NCBI GenBank assembly: GCA_023397905.1
Contig: JAEWSZ010000087.1
Location: forward strand, 1-10,208
Source of the DNA: Bacillota bacterium
GTDB lineage: Bacteria > Bacillota > Clostridia > Acetivibrionales > DSM-1351
Length of the DNA stretch: 10,208 bases
Direction: 5' to 3'
In this document: piece by piece, positions 1 to 6,206 of the stretch
How positions within the stretch are numbered: position 1 is the stretch's first letter
Layout of the letters: every line of letters starts with the position of its first letter
Position numbers and translations under genes: made by a program
The notes under the pieces: model-generated
The model's database searches: none
Seen by the model: the letters and a program-made list of their open reading frames with translations, nothing else
Told to the model about the DNA's origin: nothing

Positions 1-59
1 CCCACACACCCTCGTGTTGTGGCCCGTCCGAGCCCGGCCACCTCCATTTCAATCTTCAA
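1..59 (-). CDS. 5' fragment of an unidentified gene leaving the window
   Basis: A reading frame on the minus strand stays open to the window edge. The preferred start is TTG at 59, preceded by AAAGGAG (69-75) with a 9-base spacer; the visible peptide begins (M)KIEMEVAGLGRATTRG. The same frame is open back to an ATG at 113, but that codon has only a weak AGGA 14 bases upstream and lies within an inverted repeat near the expected transcription start, so I prefer TTG. A near-consensus promoter at 132-160 points straight at this gene, which is the main reason to believe in it. About 20 codons are too few to recognise a family, and I assign no function. It could be a regulator, a transporter component or an enzyme of the same sugar locus. 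Confidence 0.45.
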   Translation of the reverse strand, partial: MKIEMEVAGLGRATTRGCV

Positions 60-107
60 CGCAGACCACTCCTTTCTTATCAGGATTTGGCTTCCGGATG
101 CCTTGCG

Positions 108-125
108 GTACATAATATCATGTAC
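108..125 (-). promoter_or_regulatory. Candidate operator over the transcription start
   Basis: A perfect inverted repeat, GTACAT-N6-ATGTAC, starts six bases after the -10 hexamer and so covers roughly +1 to +18 of the predicted transcript. Dyads in this position are typical of repressor sites that block promoter clearance. The half-site does not match a consensus I can name: it is not the LacI-family core with a central CG, nor a clear catabolite-response element. The regulator is therefore unknown. An RNA hairpin at the extreme 5' end of the message is an alternative reading. Confidence 0.5.
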
Positions 126-131
126 AATCCT

Positions 132-160
132 ATTATAGGCCCGGTGACTCCACATCTCAA
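132..160 (-). promoter_or_regulatory. Sigma-A-type promoter for the left-edge gene
   Basis: Read on the minus strand, TTGAGA (155-160) is separated by exactly 17 bases from a perfect TATAAT (132-137). This matches the housekeeping consensus at 11 of 12 positions. The expected start of transcription is around 124-126, giving a 5' leader of about 65 bases before the TTG start at 59. A second -35-like hexamer, TTGACT, lies upstream at 177-182 without a matching -10. This is the only near-consensus promoter I found in the window. It separates the left-edge gene transcriptionally from the surface-protein gene. Confidence 0.75.
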
Positions 161-165
161 GTCAC
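144..165 (-). promoter_or_regulatory. Second inverted repeat, overlapping the -35 box
   Basis: GTGACT-N10-AGTCAC is a perfect 6-base dyad whose left half (minus sense) runs into the -35 hexamer and whose right half lies in the promoter spacer. Centre-to-centre distance to the dyad at 108-125 is about 38 bases, or three and a half to four helical turns. The sequence differs from the downstream dyad, so either two regulators act here or one of the two dyads is fortuitous. Confidence 0.4.
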
Positions 166-196
166 AAAACAGCTATAGTCAAAGTTTGTTCTCCAC

Positions 197-229
197 AAGG
201 CACCGGATGGTTTTCGGAAACCCGGCCTT
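197..229 (-). terminator. Stem-loop after the surface-protein gene (no T-tract)
   Basis: Directly after the stop codon, the minus-strand transcript can pair AAGGC with GCCTT, then CGG with CCG after a 2-base bulge, with an inner GGTTT/AAACC helix closing a CCGA tetraloop drawn from overlapping bases. It is well placed for a 3'-end structure, but no run of T follows (the next bases are GTGGAGAAC). Intrinsic termination is doubtful; it may instead protect the 3' end of the long message or be a weak terminator. Confidence 0.4.
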
Positions 230-3200
230 ATTTGTTGTATACCTTTGCAAGGATGACCGCCGCCTGTGCCCTTGTAACTTCTCCCTCAGGCTTGAGCTTT
301 CCGCCGCTTCCAGCCAGTATTTCCTCCCTGACCAGCGCAGCCATGGAGTTTACGGCATAGGGGGCAATCTCCTGAACATCTGTAAACTGCTCCAGACCGG
401 CCGCATTTCCGCTGCTTTGCAACTTGCCTGCCAGCTCCAGCGCCTTCCCGGTCAGCATTGACATGTCCTGTCTGGTAATTGCCGCCCCGGGGCTGAATCT
501 GCCTCCGCCCGTTCCGGCGGTTATTCCCAGCTTCTTTGCAATCCCAACCGATTTGTAATAGTTGTCGGCAATATTTATATCTTCGAAATTCGTATCAAAT
601 TTTGCCGTCAAGCCCAGGGCCTTTACCAGCGAATCCACAAATTCGGCTCTGGTCACGGCGCTTGAAGGTTCAAATGCCGTTTCTGATTTTCCGTTTAATA
701 TTCCCTTTGAAGCAACCAGCCCGATGGATTTTTCAGCCCAGCCGTAATTTTCCGTGTCAGCGAAGGTTTTAAGGCTGTATGCTACGGCGTACCGGCTGAA
801 ATGTGTTGTGACAAAGGTCACCTTGCCGGTTGCAGGATCGTATTTTCCCGTCGGGACCGATTGCAGCTTCCCGTTTCCGTCAATGTACCACACCACGATG
901 CTGTCGGGATTTTCCAGTTCTCCGGCAGTGGGAACATAGTCCATACTCACTGTCACGGGTGCATCTGCATTCTCCCAGGCCGTGACTTTACCGTCTATGA
1001 GGGCGTTAAGCTCTATAACCGGTCTGTCTCCCACAGCCGCCCTCACTTCGGGAGCCAGGTCCGCCGGGTCCGCGGTTCCTATTGATATGCCCACCTCTTT
1101 GGCATCCTTCAAAGCACTGCTGTCAAACATATTGTCAGGCACCGCGACAGTTCCGGCAGGAGTCTTGATCTCGATCCTTCGTTCTGCCCGTCCGCCGGTA
1201 TCTCCGGTGTTGAAAATCTCTTTGGGAAGCCCCAGCAGGTATTCGTCTGCGCCATTTACGGCTCCGATTTCCAGCTGTATTGTTTTAACTCCTCCGGCGC
1301 CTGCCTTCGCCTCCTCAAAAGCCTTATTGAGCTTTGTCAGATCGGCCCTTGCCTCCGCCGTGGTCCCCTTTAATACGGGGGTGATCTTCTTATCATCAGC
1401 CGCCGGAGTCTGCGGTGTGCCCCCTCCAGATGAAGGCGTCGTACTCTGGCCCACGGAAATAGTCTTGCTGAAGGAATTGTTGCCCTCATTGCTTTCGGGG
1501 ATCCGGTTGACGTCGTCTACTGTTGCGCTTACGGAATGGGTTCCGGCCAGTGCTGACCAGACTGCGCCGTTTACGCCGCCGTTAACAGGCAGGATAACCG
1601 AGTCTCCCACTGCCAGCGCCGCCGTATGGGCATCGCTCCAGAAAGCGGTGGGCGCTCCGTCCACCTGAAAACCTATTCCCAGTACCGTTCCTTCCGGAGT
1701 GGCCGCAAGCCCCTGGTTTTTAACAGTGGCGTTGAAAGTCACCGACGACCCTGCCACGGGCTGCGCAGGGCTCCAGCCTATATCCGTCAATATGAGGTCG
1801 GGCTTTGCCGCTTCTTCCGCCGACAAAATACAGGTTCCGAACCTGTCCGGATACTGCCATGCCTTGTCGTCGATGGAATGCCACACTATCTGGGTGGCTC
1901 TTTCCCCTGTGTCATTATCGTTCATTGCCACATCAAAGCCTATATCCATACCTGCTTCCGGTGTTTTCCCCAGTGTGGCCCAGGGCAGTACGGCGATGAT
2001 CCTGTATCCTTCCTCAGTGTCAATGCATTTGTAGGAGACGCCTTCCACATTGCCCTTGGTGGTCTCCTCCGGCGTGGTAACCGCTTCGCCGCTCCAGGCA
2101 AATCTGTACTGGAAGTCGTCCGCGCCATAGCTGCTGCCTTTATTGTGATTCATGTCCAGATACAGCTCCACGCTGTCATTCTGCCATGTGTCGTCTCCGT
2201 CCGCCCTGGTGATATCATCCTTCACCTGGGCAAGCAGGTACAGCTTATCCGCATCCCACAGAGTTCCGAATTTGCCTGAAAAGTCCGGATCACTGCTGCC
2301 TACCACAGCTTTATTGACCTCATTTGTGACCACGCTGTCCCATATGGCGTTCAGGTTTTCTTCAGATTCTATGTCTATATTGAGATGCCGTGCGTTTTCC
2401 GGCCCAACCTCTGGCGGAAGAGGCGGCTCTTCGTCATCGGGACCTGCTATTTCTATATCCCTTGTATAAATATTATTTCCTTCATTGGATTCAACGACGA
2501 AATTCAGCCAGTCATCTATCCCCGCCGTAATCGTATGCTTGCCGGTCACGGCTACCCACGGCAGCTCCTCGGCGGAAGCAAGCTGTATGCTCTCACCCGG
2601 AGCCAGACTGCGGCTTTCCGGTATTTCAGACTGGGCTATTAAAGGCACATTTGTATAGGTGACCCAGGTTCCGTCCACACTGAAGCCGCCTCCGTACTCT
2701 TTTGTGGCCACATTATCCGTGGGCCTGGTCCTTTCTACCGGAACCGCCGCTGCCGTACCCTGGTTCATCAGCGTCATGTTAAAGCGCACCGGCTGTCCCT
2801 CTGCGGCATCCGCCGGGTTTAACGCCACTGCCGTGACCACCAGGTCCGGCTTTAATACATCTCCGGGCAGCGGTACATTGGCCGATTCGCTTTGAGTAAG
2901 CCTGTAATAGGCCACCTTTTGTCCGTTTATATCGCTTTTGTAGTTGAAGCATATCTGATCGCCTTCACCGGCATATACGTCAATGGCCGGTCCTGTGGCA
3001 ACCTGGATATCATTGCCGGCCCCGCCTGTCTCCACAGTAATTGCAGCTCCCGTGGTAATGAGGCCGTCTTTATAATCGAAGGCTTCAACCTTCACACCTG
3101 TCCAGTTCTCCGGTTTATTGACAAATATATCCGTATCGCTTCCCACCGGCTGGTACAGCTTTATTTCATTATCCGAACGCGTTTCAACTATGTAGTGGTC

Positions 3201-5288
3201 CCCGTCACTGAGGGAATGCCTGTTGTAGGCTGTAAATACGCCTCCCGTGACTGTTCCGTCGGCAGACTGTACCATTGCGCCGTCGGCAGGCAATGTATAA
3301 TCGGCATCCGGGGTGGTATAAGTGCTCTTGTCGCTCCAGTTGGAGTAAGCGGTATATTCTCCTGCTCCAAAGGTGGTTCTGGTCACCTTGTTGTCAAGAC
3401 TTTCATAGCCTGTAACCAGTTTGTCCGCATACCGGGACAGCACATTTTTCTGGAATATGCCTATGAGGTCAAGCCACGGATTATCCATGTCAAGGATATC
3501 ATTCACATGGAATGAGCCGCTGAAATTGTAGCCCTGGGCCAGATTCCACCTGAACATGTTTTTATCGTCTGTCCAGGTCTCACCGGCCAGGTCATGCTGG
3601 TAGAGCAATACTTTATCGCGCAGCAGCATGCCGGCCATGGGATAGTACTCGGTGTACGGGCTTGTGGCGCTCCTGTAGCCGGCTATATCCCATAGGTAAT
3701 TTGTGCCCATGAAGCCTGTTTCATCATTTGCCAGAACATCTATCCCAACCTCTGTCATGAGCCTTTCGCCGGAATGTGCCGCGGCATGGTTCAGAACGCC
3801 GGTGAAATATGACGTGGAAGCATCGGTCCCTCCGCTTATGCCTGCGGGATTGTAGTCATAGGGAGCTGCGCGGGCGCCCCACTGGTCTTCGAATATGCCG
3901 TCCATGCCCACAGTATTTATAAGCTCGCCATGCTGGCCGGCAATTTTGTCCGTTACAAAAGAGTTATTGGGGTCCATGACATAGCCTGAATTAACACCAT
4001 AGTTCTCACTCTGGGGAGTGCCGTCACTCCATGTGGAAACATACTGTTTCAGCTCATCAGTTGTCTTGCCCGCCAGTGTGGGGCCTTCATTGTCCCACCA
4101 GGAGAAATTGGTATATGGCATAACCAGGTTGCCCCTGCTTTGGGCGTAGGACACCAGGCCGGCGAAATCCTGCGTCGTTCCCCACTGGGTATCCGGAGGC
4201 ACAAAATCCGGATAGTTGTTGTCATGTCCGTTTTCCTGGAAAGCCACCGGATGCACAAGACCGGGATAACGTATCCTGTCGATTATATCGGTCTGAATAC
4301 TCTGGAACGGTTCTTTTGCAACGGCTATATCCAGCTTGTACATGGGAGCCTCAAAATACTGCTGTTTTTTGTCTCCCAGCTTTTCAGCCAATGCCTTGTA
4401 ATCTCCTATTCCCTGGGCCCATCTGTAATCCGCGATGGTATCCTGGTAATTCTCCCCCACCCGCATTATCACATAGGGAGACTGCCAGAAATATTTATTT
4501 TTCACAGACGTCTTGTAATCATGGAATATCCTCGTGCAGGTGGTGTCCTCAGGGCTTGGTTCAAAGCCTATATATGCGGGCTGGACCTTTGTCTGCCCTT
4601 CCGGTTCCACGGTCTGTTTTTCACTGAATATGGCCAGCTTGCCGTTGGTGGAGTTCACAGCCACATAGTCTGCAAACATTTCTCCCGGATACTGGGCGGT
4701 ATAGGCCTTCCCTTCCCTGAAAAATCTCGAATTGAGTTTCGCTCCCGGCATCATGGGGAGTAAAGCGTCGTTTATGCTGTTGGCCTTTACTTTCAACTCC
4801 ACAGGAAATCCGAAACGGTTTATGTCCGAGCCCAGGTCGTTCTGGACCAGCGCCGTCATCTTCATCCATTTGTCTTCCGAAAAATACGCGTATACTTTAA
4901 CATCCAGGTCGGCGCCGTTCGGAGCCCAATGCATTACCAGCTGGTTGCCGTTTTCCGGATGCCATTCATAACTGAAGCTGAGGTTGCCGAAGGTGCTTCC
5001 CACCCAGGCGCTGTCGGCGGCCGCATACCACAGGTATCCTCCGTTTCCTCCTTCCGACACGTTCAGCCCCGTGGACATGTCTTTTATGTAGGTTATGCCG
5101 CCGTTTGATTTGTTGAAGGCAAACTCGTAGTAATTATTCGTGATTTTGATCGCATCGCCGGAATCGTCAAAAATCAATCCGTTTGCCGCACCGGCAGTTG
5201 GAGCGAATGCAAAAAACCAGCAGATTTGCGTGATACATAAAATTATGGCAAGTATCACTCTAAGTTCTTTCTTGGTTGTACTTTTCAA
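228..5288 (-). CDS. S-layer-anchored multidomain glycosidase-like surface protein
   Basis: A 1686-residue exported protein. Residues 1-35 form a signal peptide (lysines, hydrophobic core, cleavage near TAGA-A). Residues ~36-310 look like a beta-sandwich and ~315-620 like a TIM barrel with acidic motifs FSWWDNEGP (395-403), MDGIFEDQW (462-470) and MTEVGID (511-517); ~640-800 is a C-terminal beta domain. This layout recalls retaining glycosidases of the GH31/36/66/101 type; my best family guess is DUF6259, from memory. Then follow CARDB (~812-948, ending VESNEGNN), a CBM9/DOMON-like module (~961-1156), a second CARDB (~1161-1278, ending PESNEGNN), a Ser/Gly/Thr/Pro linker, a beta-rich domain (~1300-1505) and three SLH repeats (~1507-1682) with TRAE, TRQD and TRAQ. 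SLH domains bind secondary cell-wall polymer, so the enzyme should sit on the surface. The start is TTG, chosen because AGGAGGG lies six bases upstream and the signal peptide follows at once. Catalytic residues and substrate are inferred, not established. An alpha-glucan target is suggested only by the adjacent GH65 genes. Confidence 0.9.
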   Translation of the reverse strand: MKSTTKKELRVILAIILCITQICWFFAFAPTAGAANGLIFDDSGDAIKITNNYYEFAFNKSNGGITYIKDMSTGLNVSEGGNGGYLWYAAADSAWVGSTFGNLSFSYEWHPENGNQLVMHWAPNGADLDVKVYAYFSEDKWMKMTALVQNDLGSDINRFGFPVELKVKANSINDALLPMMPGAKLNSRFFREGKAYTAQYPGEMFADYVAVNSTNGKLAIFSEKQTVEPEGQTKVQPAYIGFEPSPEDTTCTRIFHDYKTSVKNKYFWQSPYVIMRVGENYQDTIADYRWAQGIGDYKALAEKLGDKKQQYFEAPMYKLDIAVAKEPFQSIQTDIIDRIRYPGLVHPVAFQENGHDNNYPDFVPPDTQWGTTQDFAGLVSYAQSRGNLVMPYTNFSWWDNEGPTLAGKTTDELKQYVSTWSDGTPQSENYGVNSGYVMDPNNSFVTDKIAGQHGELINTVGMDGIFEDQWGARAAPYDYNPAGISGGTDASTSYFTGVLNHAAAHSGERLMTEVGIDVLANDETGFMGTNYLWDIAGYRSATSPYTEYYPMAGMLLRDKVLLYQHDLAGETWTDDKNMFRWNLAQGYNFSGSFHVNDILDMDNPWLDLIGIFQKNVLSRYADKLVTGYESLDNKVTRTTFGAGEYTAYSNWSDKSTYTTPDADYTLPADGAMVQSADGTVTGGVFTAYNRHSLSDGDHYIVETRSDNEIKLYQPVGSDTDIFVNKPENWTGVKVEAFDYKDGLITTGAAITVETGGAGNDIQVATGPAIDVYAGEGDQICFNYKSDINGQKVAYYRLTQSESANVPLPGDVLKPDLVVTAVALNPADAAEGQPVRFNMTLMNQGTAAAVPVERTRPTDNVATKEYGGGFSVDGTWVTYTNVPLIAQSEIPESRSLAPGESIQLASAEELPWVAVTGKHTITAGIDDWLNFVVESNEGNNIYTRDIEIAGPDDEEPPLPPEVGPENARHLNIDIESEENLNAIWDSVVTNEVNKAVVGSSDPDFSGKFGTLWDADKLYLLAQVKDDITRADGDDTWQNDSVELYLDMNHNKGSSYGADDFQYRFAWSGEAVTTPEETTKGNVEGVSYKCIDTEEGYRIIAVLPWATLGKTPEAGMDIGFDVAMNDNDTGERATQIVWHSIDDKAWQYPDRFGTCILSAEEAAKPDLILTDIGWSPAQPVAGSSVTFNATVKNQGLAATPEGTVLGIGFQVDGAPTAFWSDAHTAALAVGDSVILPVNGGVNGAVWSALAGTHSVSATVDDVNRIPESNEGNNSFSKTISVGQSTTPSSGGGTPQTPAADDKKITPVLKGTTAEARADLTKLNKAFEEAKAGAGGVKTIQLEIGAVNGADEYLLGLPKEIFNTGDTGGRAERRIEIKTPAGTVAVPDNMFDSSALKDAKEVGISIGTADPADLAPEVRAAVGDRPVIELNALIDGKVTAWENADAPVTVSMDYVPTAGELENPDSIVVWYIDGNGKLQSVPTGKYDPATGKVTFVTTHFSRYAVAYSLKTFADTENYGWAEKSIGLVASKGILNGKSETAFEPSSAVTRAEFVDSLVKALGLTAKFDTNFEDINIADNYYKSVGIAKKLGITAGTGGGRFSPGAAITRQDMSMLTGKALELAGKLQSSGNAAGLEQFTDVQEIAPYAVNSMAALVREEILAGSGGKLKPEGEVTRAQAAVILAKVYNK

Positions 5289-5301
5289 TATAAACCCTCC
5301 T
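5289..5301 (-). promoter_or_regulatory. Ribosome binding site deciding the TTG start
   Basis: AGGAGGG (5295-5301) sits six bases before TTG at 5288. The match to the 16S anti-Shine-Dalgarno is very strong, which compensates for the non-ATG start. It explains why the long signal-peptide-bearing frame begins here. Confidence 0.85.
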
Positions 5302-5313
5302 ATTTTAATAGAA

Positions 5314-5370
5314 TCAGATGAAAAAACTCAAATATTTACTTTTATGTTTAAGTTTTCCATCAAAAAGCAA
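5314..5370 (-). CDS. Possible 18-codon leader peptide
   Basis: A TTG at 5370, 12 bases after GGAGG, opens an 18-codon frame rich in Lys, Phe and Leu that ends in TGA at 5314-5316, twelve bases before the surface gene's Shine-Dalgarno. A nested ATG at 5360 in another frame gives only ten codons. The spacing is long for efficient initiation and the composition simply follows the AT-rich DNA, so it may not be translated. It is listed because its placement between a terminator-like hairpin and the main start would suit translational control. Confidence 0.15.
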   Translation of the reverse strand: MLFDGKLKHKSKYLSFFI

Positions 5371-5373
5371 AAA

Positions 5374-5397
5374 AATATTAACCCTCCTTCCTCCTAT
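5374..5397 (-). promoter_or_regulatory. Upstream duplicate of the Shine-Dalgarno module
   Basis: The minus strand carries AGGAGGAAGGAGGG, then TTAATATT. The 15 bases at 5374-5388 match the true initiation region at 5287-5301 in all but one position, exactly 87 bases apart, but the codon at the start-codon position is TTT. It may be the binding site for a short leader peptide (see 5314-5370), a ribosome standby site, or a 5' message stabiliser like the Stab-SD described in Bacillus thuringiensis cry mRNAs. Which one applies cannot be decided from sequence. Confidence 0.4.
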
Positions 5398-5400
5398 GAC

Positions 5401-5465
5401 AGAAAAAACCCCATAACGGTCGGTTTATTTCCTGAAAACAAGTTAAAAAATTGACCTAATGGGGT
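5401..5465 (-). terminator. Intrinsic terminator after pgmB
   Basis: On the minus strand, ACCCCAT-TA-GGTC (5453-5465) pairs with GACC-GTT-ATGGGGT (5408-5421): 7 plus 4 base pairs around a small internal loop, closing a loop of about 31 bases. A run of six T followed by CT comes directly after the stem. It lies 73 bases past the pgmB stop and 113 bases before the surface-gene start, so it should end the phosphorylase transcript. The loop is longer than usual, leaving room for an alternative fold, so a conditional (attenuator) role for the downstream gene is possible. On the plus strand there is no matching T-tract. Confidence 0.6.
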
Positions 5466-5538
5466 ATTCGTAAGTAATTATAGATGTATATTATGTATTG
5501 CTGCGACAGGTATTATAAAATGCAAACTTGATTTTAAT
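5466..5538. other. AT-rich spacer between pgmB and terminator
   Basis: This part of the 250-base intergenic gap holds two perfect TATAAT hexamers on the minus strand (5477-5482 and 5512-5517). Neither has a recognisable -35 at 16-18 bases nor an extended TGn motif. The promoter of the surface-protein gene was not found with confidence, either here or between 5289 and 5400. Confidence 0.3.
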
Positions 5539-6174
5539 TTAAAGCAATTCATAAAGCCCTTTTACAACGACATCCGCTTCTTTCAGTATATCTCTGCTGC
5601 CTATTCCCACAGTTCCCATCCCGGCTCTTTTAGCCGCTTCAATTCCCGCTTCCGCGTCCTCGTAAACCACACAGTCCGCAGGCGACAGGCCCAGTTCCCT
5701 GGCCCCCAGGAGAAACACCTCCGGATCGGGCTTTGCCTTTGAAACCTTGTTTCCGTCTATGATGGCATCGAACAGCTCTGTAATTCCGAGATTTTTCAGT
5801 ATCACAGGGGCATTTTTGCTGGCGGAGCCCAATGCGATTTTTTTGCCCTGGTCCCTGAGCTTGAGCAGGTATTCCCTGGCCCCTTTCAGGATTTCAGACT
5901 CGTCCATTTCCTTTATATATTCCACATACCAGTTGTTTTTCTTTTCCGCCATGGCCAGCTTTTCCTCCTCGGTACTGCTTATTCCGCCTACTTCAAGCAA
6001 TATTTCAAGGGACCTCATCCTGCTCACACCCTTCAGTTTTTCATTATGCTCCTGGGTGAATTCAAAGCCCAGCTCTTCTGCCAGCCGTTTCCAGGCCAGG
6101 TAGTGGTATTTTGCGGTATCCACTATGACCCCGTCCAGATCAAACAGCGCTCCTTTTATATTTTCGTTTACCAT
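5539..6174 (-). CDS. pgmB: Beta-phosphoglucomutase (HAD superfamily)
   Basis: A 211-residue cytosolic enzyme that interconverts beta-glucose 1-phosphate and glucose 6-phosphate through a beta-glucose 1,6-bisphosphate intermediate. All expected motifs are visible: FDLDGVIVDT, with the nucleophile and acid/base aspartates at 12 and 14; cap-domain H24 in KYHYLAWK and R52 in LKGVSRMRS; GSASKNAP with S117-K120; K148 in KAKPDPEVF; and the Mg-binding E172/D173 in VYEDAEAG. These match the well-studied Lactococcus lactis enzyme in order and spacing. I chose ATG at 6174 because GGGAGG lies five bases upstream and the protein then starts just before motif I. An in-frame ATG at 6207 overlaps the preceding stop as TAATG but has no Shine-Dalgarno and would add 11 unusual residues. 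Its position downstream of two GH65 genes shows its job: feeding phosphorolysis products into glycolysis. Confidence 0.93.
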   Translation of the reverse strand: MVNENIKGALFDLDGVIVDTAKYHYLAWKRLAEELGFEFTQEHNEKLKGVSRMRSLEILLEVGGISSTEEEKLAMAEKKNNWYVEYIKEMDESEILKGAREYLLKLRDQGKKIALGSASKNAPVILKNLGITELFDAIIDGNKVSKAKPDPEVFLLGARELGLSPADCVVYEDAEAGIEAAKRAGMGTVGIGSRDILKEADVVVKGLYELL

Positions 6175-6179
6175 TGTGT

Positions 6180-6185
6180 CCTCCC
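6180..6185 (-). promoter_or_regulatory. Ribosome binding site setting the pgmB start
   Basis: GGGAGG, then five bases, then ATG at 6174. It favours the internal ATG over the TAATG overlap at 6205-6209. Confidence 0.8.
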
Positions 6186-6206
6186 TGTATCTCATTATCT
6201 GCTCCA

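Noticed and set aside
144..165. CRP-like site (TGTGA...TCAC) at the left promoter
   Set aside because: The spacing between TGTGA and TCAC is 12 bases rather than the 6 of a CRP site, and CRP-type control is not expected in Clostridia; it is kept only as an unnamed dyad.
982..1668. Long plus-strand open frame of 228 codons inside the surface-protein gene
   Set aside because: It is antisense to a region with clear CARDB and linker coding sense, and has low-complexity Ser/Ala/Pro composition with no recognisable motif.
5477..5517. Two TATAAT hexamers on the minus strand as promoter of the surface gene
   Set aside because: Neither has a -35-like hexamer at 16-18 bases or a TGn extension. In such AT-rich DNA they are expected by chance, and the terminator lies just downstream.
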